64,000 nucleotides of DNA from Nocardia rhizosphaerihabitans. Its GTDB lineage: Bacteria > Actinomycetota > Actinomycetes > Mycobacteriales > Mycobacteriaceae. The notes beneath the pieces were generated by a model that ran no database searches, had not been told where the DNA came from, and worked only from the letters and a program-made list of their open reading frames with translations. Shown in pieces: positions 59,981-64,000 of the stretch (the stretch's first letter is position 1; each line of letters starts with the position of its first letter). Made by a program: the position numbers and the translations under genes. The stretch is from assembly GCF_014646295.1 (NCBI RefSeq), contig NZ_BMNE01000013.1, positions 50,543 to 114,542 of the forward strand, written 5' to 3'.

Positions 59981-60552
59981 ATCACAGCGGCGATTTCGAC
60001 AGCAGTCGCGCAGAAATCCCAGTCCGGGTAGGGATTCGCGGGAGCGAACTCGAACTGGAAGAGCCCACCCGAGGCCACCGATACCCAGATCCGGCAATTT
60101 CGGTGGCCGCTGTCACTGTGATCGTCGACGAGGAACGCGGGTCGGCCCGCGACAGCTAGCGACCGGAAGTTCTCCTCGGTGCGATTGAGGTCCTCGAGCG
60201 CACCGAATCTCTGCCGATAGTCGGGACCGAAGTACATCCTGACCTGGCGAGGGTTCGCCGCCGGGGTGAGCCACTGACAGTAGTGGCCGCCCGACGAGCT
60301 GGGCTTGCCCGGGTCGGCGAATCCGAGACGGGCAAGGTCGTCGGGCCCGAGCACCGTGCACGGGTGATTCACCAGCTGGGCCATCGTCCACGGCGGGGTC
60401 ACCGGCGGTGGTGTATCCGGCCCCAGGACTGTCGGCAGGGGCGTGGGGTCCGCCGGCTCCGAGGTTTCGCATCCGGTCATCGCGGCCGCAATGACCGATC
60501 CGATCGCCACGATCACGATCGTGCGCCGCCAACCCCGGGCTCGCTTCGGCAT
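59962..60552 (-). CDS. DUF3558 family lipoprotein
   Basis: A 196-residue protein with a charged N-terminus, hydrophobic signal (IVIVAIGSVIAAAM) and lipobox MTGC. A threonine/proline-rich spacer follows, then a globular domain beginning HPCTVLGPDDLARLGF. The Cys pairs (HPC, HYCQW, RNCRI, DFCA) are typical of DUF3558 lipoproteins of mycolate actinomycetes. Function is unknown; it is cell-envelope anchored. ATG 60552 has GGAGG seven bases upstream and is preferred to ATG 60558. Confidence 0.85.
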   Translation of the reverse strand: MPKRARGWRRTIVIVAIGSVIAAAMTGCETSEPADPTPLPTVLGPDTPPPVTPPWTMAQLVNHPCTVLGPDDLARLGFADPGKPSSSGGHYCQWLTPAANPRQVRMYFGPDYRQRFGALEDLNRTEENFRSLAVAGRPAFLVDDHSDSGHRNCRIWVSVASGGLFQFEFAPANPYPDWDFCATAVEIAAVIAGRLQ

Positions 60553-60657
60553 AACCATTCCTCCCGCACACGATCACAGCACATTCGACGCGGATGCGCA
60601 CCCGACGACGCGCCAGTTGAACGAGGCTCGGGCGCCCGAATGCAACTCTCACAGCAA

Positions 60658-60672
60658 GAGAAGTGTATTCTC
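60658..60672. promoter_or_regulatory. Palindrome upstream of the CMD-family gene
   Basis: GAGAA-GTGTA-TTCTC has perfect 5-bp arms and lies between the divergent DUF3558 and CMD genes. It contains the same GAGAA/TTCTC half-sites as 54877 and 57714, but in the opposite order, so a shared regulator is possible but uncertain. Confidence 0.35.
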
Positions 60673-60739
60673 CCTAACAAAGAGCGTATCCCTTCAAGTG
60701 GCGCCTGGTTGATCTCCACGCGCCGGGCAGGAGGCCATC

Positions 60740-61288
60740 ATGGGTCTTTCCCCGCTTCCCGAGGACCAGTGGGATGACGAGGTCGACAAGGCACTGGCGC
60801 GAATGCTGCCCCCGGAGCGGCGCAATCCAGCCCAGGCAGGCAACGCACTGTCGGTACTGGTCCGCCACCCGGCACTGACTCGCGCATTCCTCGGCTTCAA
60901 CGTGCACCTGCAGTTCAGCTCTACCCTCGAGGCCCGGCTACGCGAGCTGGCCATCCTGCGCGTGGCCCACCGCCGCGACTGCGACTACGAATGGCAACAT
61001 CACGCCGCGATGGGACGTGATGCCGGGCTCACCGACGCCGACATCGAAGCGGCACGGCGCAACGGCACCGCGGCCGACGAATTCGATCGCCTGGTGCTGG
61101 ACGCGGTGGACGAACTGAACGAGAAGTCTGCGTTGTCCGACGAGACGTGGACGGCTCTCGGCGCGCGACTCGACGACCGCCAGCGCATGGACTTCGTCTT
61201 CACCGTCGGCTGCTATGCCACTTTGGCCATGGCGTTCAACACCTTCGGTATCGCACCGGACGCGACTGCTGGCTACTCGCAACACTGA
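60740..61288 (+). CDS. Carboxymuconolactone decarboxylase (CMD) family protein
   Basis: A 182-residue helical protein with RLRELAILRVAHRRDCDYEWQHHAAMGRDAGLTDADIEA (in pieces), the CMD core. One cysteine (RDCDYEW) stands where AhpD has CxxC, so peroxidase activity of the AhpD type is unlikely. It resembles the protein at 26858-27445. AGGAGG lies six bases before the ATG. It is apparently monocistronic. Its role is unknown; members act as lactone decarboxylases or hydrolases. Confidence 0.85.
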   Translation: MGLSPLPEDQWDDEVDKALARMLPPERRNPAQAGNALSVLVRHPALTRAFLGFNVHLQFSSTLEARLRELAILRVAHRRDCDYEWQHHAAMGRDAGLTDADIEAARRNGTAADEFDRLVLDAVDELNEKSALSDETWTALGARLDDRQRMDFVFTVGCYATLAMAFNTFGIAPDATAGYSQH

Positions 61289-61387
61289 GCGAGAGAGCGC
61301 GAGTGCCCCTTCCCTCGCAGGCGCCACTGAACGACCAATGCGGATGCGGGCATCCCGACGCAGAACCGGGGCGAGCGCGCCCTCAAC

Positions 61388-61421
61388 CCATATCCGCCCG
61401 AAATCCATATCCGCCCGCAAT
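61388..61421. repeat. Tandem 17-bp repeat, two units
   Basis: CCATATCCGCCCGAAAT is followed directly by CCATATCCGCCCGCAAT, one mismatch in 17. It lies in the 182-bp gap between convergent genes and has no evident function. Confidence 0.7.
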
Positions 61422-61470
61422 ACAGCCTGATGCTACGGCTGCCCCTGTGAGGGGAGAGCGACCTCGGCGG

Positions 61471-62220
61471 TCAGCGGGTGCTGGGCCGGTGGTGTGCGGC
61501 GCGGTTGATCGCGACGGTCTGATCCAGCGAGGGCGCCTCGGTGAGGCTCGCGAACTGCTCCCCGAGCCGGTCACGAGTACGGGGCGCTTCGTCCTTGTCG
61601 GCCGCTGCCAATGCCCGCTGCAACTCCGCAGCATCCAGTTCTGTGCAGTAGCCGGGGGTCCCCGGTTGCTGCCGCCACGAGTCGGCCAGAATACCGGCGT
61701 CGACGGGATCGAAGCCCGTATCGTCCACGAGCCGCATGACGGTCCGGCGTGCTCGTTCGGAATCCGCGGCAACGGGGATGGCGATGCGACCCGGAGTCCC
61801 GGTGGGAAGCCCTTTGGTCTGCTGTGTCCCCGCCAGTGCGGCGTTCCACGCCTTCACGATCGGTTTGCCGAGTTGCTCCGCGCTCCACACACTTTCGACC
61901 TGTCCGTTGTCGACCGCCTCGATGTGGCCGTTCATGACGGGGTAGTAGTTCGAGGTGTCGACGATCACCGTTTCGTCGGAAACCCCGGCGAGGAGGTCGG
62001 CGAGCTCGGGCTGCTTCGCGAACGGGATCGACAGGACAATGACCTCCCTGTCCTGGGTCGCGGCGTCCAGCTCGACCGCACGCGCGCCTGCCTGTCGGAC
62101 TTCGGCGGCGACGGCCTGCGGTCCGCGGGCGTCCGCGACCAGTACCTCGTGTCCGGACTCGGCGAGCCTGCGGGCGATATTGCCGCCGATGGCTCCGGCG
62201 CCGATAACGGAAATCCTCAT
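61471..62220 (-). CDS. F420-dependent NADP oxidoreductase-like protein (copy B)
   Basis: A 249-residue Rossmann protein: SVIGAGAIGGNIARRLAESGHEV, ADARGPQAV and VIVLSIPFAKQPELADLL at the N-terminus, then VIVDTSNYYP and ESVWSAEQLGKPIVKAWNA. The family (F420:NADPH oxidoreductase and NADPH-dependent reductases) moves hydride between NADP and F420 or another acceptor; the substrate of this branch is uncertain. It is about half identical by eye to the next gene upstream. A GGAAAGGAA ribosome site precedes ATG 62220, 34 bases after that gene, so the two are cotranscribed. Confidence 0.85.
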   Translation of the reverse strand: MRISVIGAGAIGGNIARRLAESGHEVLVADARGPQAVAAEVRQAGARAVELDAATQDREVIVLSIPFAKQPELADLLAGVSDETVIVDTSNYYPVMNGHIEAVDNGQVESVWSAEQLGKPIVKAWNAALAGTQQTKGLPTGTPGRIAIPVAADSERARRTVMRLVDDTGFDPVDAGILADSWRQQPGTPGYCTELDAAELQRALAAADKDEAPRTRDRLGEQFASLTEAPSLDQTVAINRAAHHRPSTR

Positions 62221-62254
62221 ATCGTGTTCCTTTCCTTTCATCGTGTCCGGATAG

Positions 62255-62998
62255 CTACATGAACAACGCGCGGCTGAGGCGGACTAAGTACTCGGTGTCG
62301 GGGTTGGTCCTTTCGCCGTACCTTTCGGCGATGGCGGCACCGGACAGGTCGCGCCGCTTCGGCAATCTCGCGGCCTCGGCGCCGGCCAGGGCGGTCGGCA
62401 TCTCCTCGCGGGTGAGATCGGTGCAGTAGCCCGGCGCCCCGGGCTGCTGGCGCCACGATTGGGCCAGCGGTCCGGCGTCGAATCCGTCGAATCCGGTGTC
62501 CTCGACCAGCGCCATGCCGACCGCGCGTTCGCTGTCGTCGTCGGCCGCGACCGGGAGCGCGATACGGCCCCGGGTCCCTGGAGGTGTGCCTTTCAGGGCG
62601 AAGGAGTCCGAGCCGATGGAATTCCATGCCTTGACGATCGAGCGGCCGAGCTGTTCGGCCACCCAGAGACTTTCGACCTGGCCGGCTTCGATGGCCGCGA
62701 TCTCGGAATCACGCCCCGGAATGTAGTTCGAGGCGTCGATGACGACTGTCTTGGCGGGTACACCGGCGAGCATCGGCGCGATCCCGGGAACGCGGTCCAG
62801 CGGGATGGAGATGATGACGACGTCCACACCGTCCACGGCCTCGGACGCGGGCACCGGACGTGCTCCCGTGAAGAGAACTGTGGCGTCGATCGTTTCGGGC
62901 CCGCGTGAGTTGGCCACCTTCACGTCGTGTCCGGCCGCGCTCAACTTTCGACTGAGCGTTTTACCGATATGGCCGACACCGAGAATGCCTATGTTCAT
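62255..62998 (-). CDS. F420-dependent NADP oxidoreductase-like protein (copy A)
   Basis: A 247-residue member of the same family: MNIGILGVGHIGKTLSRKLSAAGHDVKVANSRGPETI (in pieces), VVIISIPLDRVPGIAPML, VVIDASNYIPGRDSEIAAIEAGQVESLWVAEQLG and a C-terminal SWRQQPGAPGYCTDLTREE. It is the intact relative of the broken copy at 1-238; the two share KLSAAGHDVKVANSRGP and the IPL-R-P-IAP stretch. GGAG is eight bases before ATG 62998. The broken tetR lies directly upstream in the same direction, so the promoter at 63800-63854 would drive the whole set. Confidence 0.87.
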   Translation of the reverse strand: MNIGILGVGHIGKTLSRKLSAAGHDVKVANSRGPETIDATVLFTGARPVPASEAVDGVDVVIISIPLDRVPGIAPMLAGVPAKTVVIDASNYIPGRDSEIAAIEAGQVESLWVAEQLGRSIVKAWNSIGSDSFALKGTPPGTRGRIALPVAADDDSERAVGMALVEDTGFDGFDAGPLAQSWRQQPGAPGYCTDLTREEMPTALAGAEAARLPKRRDLSGAAIAERYGERTNPDTEYLVRLSRALFM

Positions 62999-63078
62999 CC
63001 AAAAACTCCATGGTTGTTGTCGATTTCCTGCATTGGGCAAGGCTGTGCGGAAACTTCGCAGGCGCCGTACTGGCAGAG

Positions 63079-63764
63079 CTATGGGGCGGCCTTTGCCTGG
63101 TCTTCGGTCCTGTAGATCTCGGGCCGAAGATGTCGAATATGTGGCCACCGCAACGCTGGGTCGCACAGATCTCTACTGCTTGTCGTTTGTTCGCGGTAGC
63201 CGTTTTCGATGAGTGTCAGGAGTCGGTCGAGCACCTCATGGTCGGCCTCGGCGGCGCCCATGGTTCATGTCACCGAGACGGCGAGGAGGAATAGGTCGCG
63301 CCCCGTCACCGTAACCCGTACCTGCCCAGTGAGCTGCGCGGCGCGCACATACTCATCGGTGGTCGCGATGACGTTCTCGCAGGGCACCGTCAGCGGGTTG
63401 TCCGGATCCAACGCCCTCGCCGCAGCCATCAGCGGTTCCGGTAACCGGCTGAACGCGCTGAAATATTCCTCCATCGCACGCAGCCATCGCCGCAGCTTCT
63501 CCAACGCGTCGTCGAGCTGCGAGATATCGGCTCGACGCGCCTCCAGCTCTTCGGAACGAGACTGCAACACCGCGCCAGCAGTGCCTCGCGGTTGGGGAAG
63601 TGTCGATACAACGTGCCCGGCCCGACACCGGCATCCTTGGCGACCGCCTCCAGCGAAGTGCCGACCCCGAACCTCAGGAAATGACGCTGAGCCGCCTCGA
63701 GCAGAGCGACCCGGTTGCGCGCGACATCCACACGCGGCCGACGGCCCGGCTGCTCGCCACCCAT
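63079..63764 (-). pseudogene. TetR-family regulator, broken by a frameshift and an in-frame stop
   Basis: It is collinear with the intact regulator at 19471-20064. From ATG 63764 the first frame reads ARNRVALLEAAQRHFLRFGVGTSLEAVAKDAGVGPGTLYRHFPNREALLA (in pieces). Near 63587 one base is missing compared with the paralogue. The second frame then gives AVLQSRSEELEARRADISQLDD through GRDLFLLAVSVT. Next, TGA (63265-63267) stands where the paralogue has tryptophan (AWIKG), a TGG-to-TGA change. Beyond it the frame continues MGAAEADHEVLDRLLTLIENGYRE to the end. Two independent lesions make it a pseudogene. Its operator-promoter remains intact and may still drive the downstream reductases. Confidence 0.85.
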
Positions 63765-63799
63765 ACGTCCACCTGTCTGCTCCAAGATCCGCAATAAAA

Positions 63800-63854
63800 C
63801 GGAAACTGCCTCCGGATACCTTCACAGCATAAAGCGGAGGCCACATCCGGTCAA
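63800..63854 (-). promoter_or_regulatory. Sigma70-like promoter with two TetR-type operators, reading leftwards
   Basis: On the minus strand TTGACC (63854-63849), a 17-base spacer and TATGCT (63831-63826) form the promoter. The operators are CGGAGGCCACATCCG (63835-63849) within the spacer and CGGAAACTGCCTCCG (63800-63814) just downstream. The centres are 35 bp apart, as at 19376-19430. With the adjacent tetR broken, control could come only in trans from the intact paralogue at 19471. Confidence 0.8.
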
Positions 63855-64000
63855 CAAGCGGGGTGCGCCGAGTGTTACGGACCACAGAAGAGCAGATGAT
63901 GAGCCAAGTCTGTCGTGGGTACTTCAACGACGCCGGGCCCTAAGGGATGTCCCGTAAGTCCGACTCGGTGACGGTGACGGGTCCACCGGGCCAGGAATCA
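63855..64000. other. Window end, no recognisable gene
   Basis: No supported gene lies to the right of the operator-promoter. GGGATGTCCCGTAA near 63950 resembles terminal sequences of some actinobacterial IS5-like elements, but no transposase or paired end is visible within the window. Confidence 0.3.

Overview
The window is GC-rich, with tightly packed genes, many GTG starts and ATGA/GTGA stop-start overlaps. It carries a complete yrbE-mce operon, remnants of a mycothiol-dependent formaldehyde dehydrogenase, several F420-dependent-enzyme relatives and a DUF3558 lipoprotein. Together these point to a mycolate-containing actinomycete, most likely Nocardia or a close relative such as Rhodococcus; the genus is inference. 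I saw no tRNA, rRNA, CRISPR array or intact insertion sequence.

Layout. 1-2.4 kb is decayed DNA: a broken F420-type NADP oxidoreductase start with its operator-promoter, and a frameshifted mscR-like dehydrogenase plus metallo-beta-lactamase pair. 2.4-14.9 kb is an aromatic catabolism island: IclR regulator, FAD aromatic hydroxylase, MHS-type transporter, then a homoprotocatechuate meta-cleavage operon (FAH-RraA fusion, GntR regulator, hpaE, hpaD, hpaH, hpaI, succinate-semialdehyde dehydrogenase) that would end in pyruvate and succinate. 15-25.7 kb is mixed accessory DNA: an exported hydrolase, two short-chain or NAD(P)-binding reductases, five TetR-type regulators (one degenerate), an SMP-30 protein, a DHA2 exporter, and remnants of a nitroreductase, an Rhs protein and an LLM-class oxidoreductase.

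26-34.4 kb is one compact operon: SDR, carboxymuconolactone-decarboxylase-like protein, Rieske oxygenase plus small partner, TauD-type dioxygenase, a second Rieske oxygenase plus small partner, an amidohydrolase lacking its usual HxH motif, and an aldehyde dehydrogenase. 35.1-47.4 kb is a second, almost gap-free operon: a 34-codon leader ORF, an AveC-family membrane protein, a CbbQ/MoxR-type AAA+ ATPase, a CbbO/NorD-type VWA protein, yrbEA-yrbEB and mceA-F. The adjacent 47.6-51.5 kb encodes exported proteins (LVIVD-repeat, DUF305, cholesterol-oxidase-like flavoenzyme). I infer that 26-51.5 kb serves uptake and oxidation of a hydrophobic, perhaps steroid- or terpenoid-like, substrate.

51.5-61.3 kb holds acyl-CoA genes (CitE-like lyase, two TesB thioesterases, AMP-ligase, crotonase, CaiB-type transferase), a DUF427 protein, a DUF3558 lipoprotein and another CMD-family protein. 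61.4-63.9 kb has two F420-type NADP oxidoreductases and a decayed TetR gene. Its operator-promoter matches those at about 0.35 kb and 19.4 kb, which defines a small local regulon.
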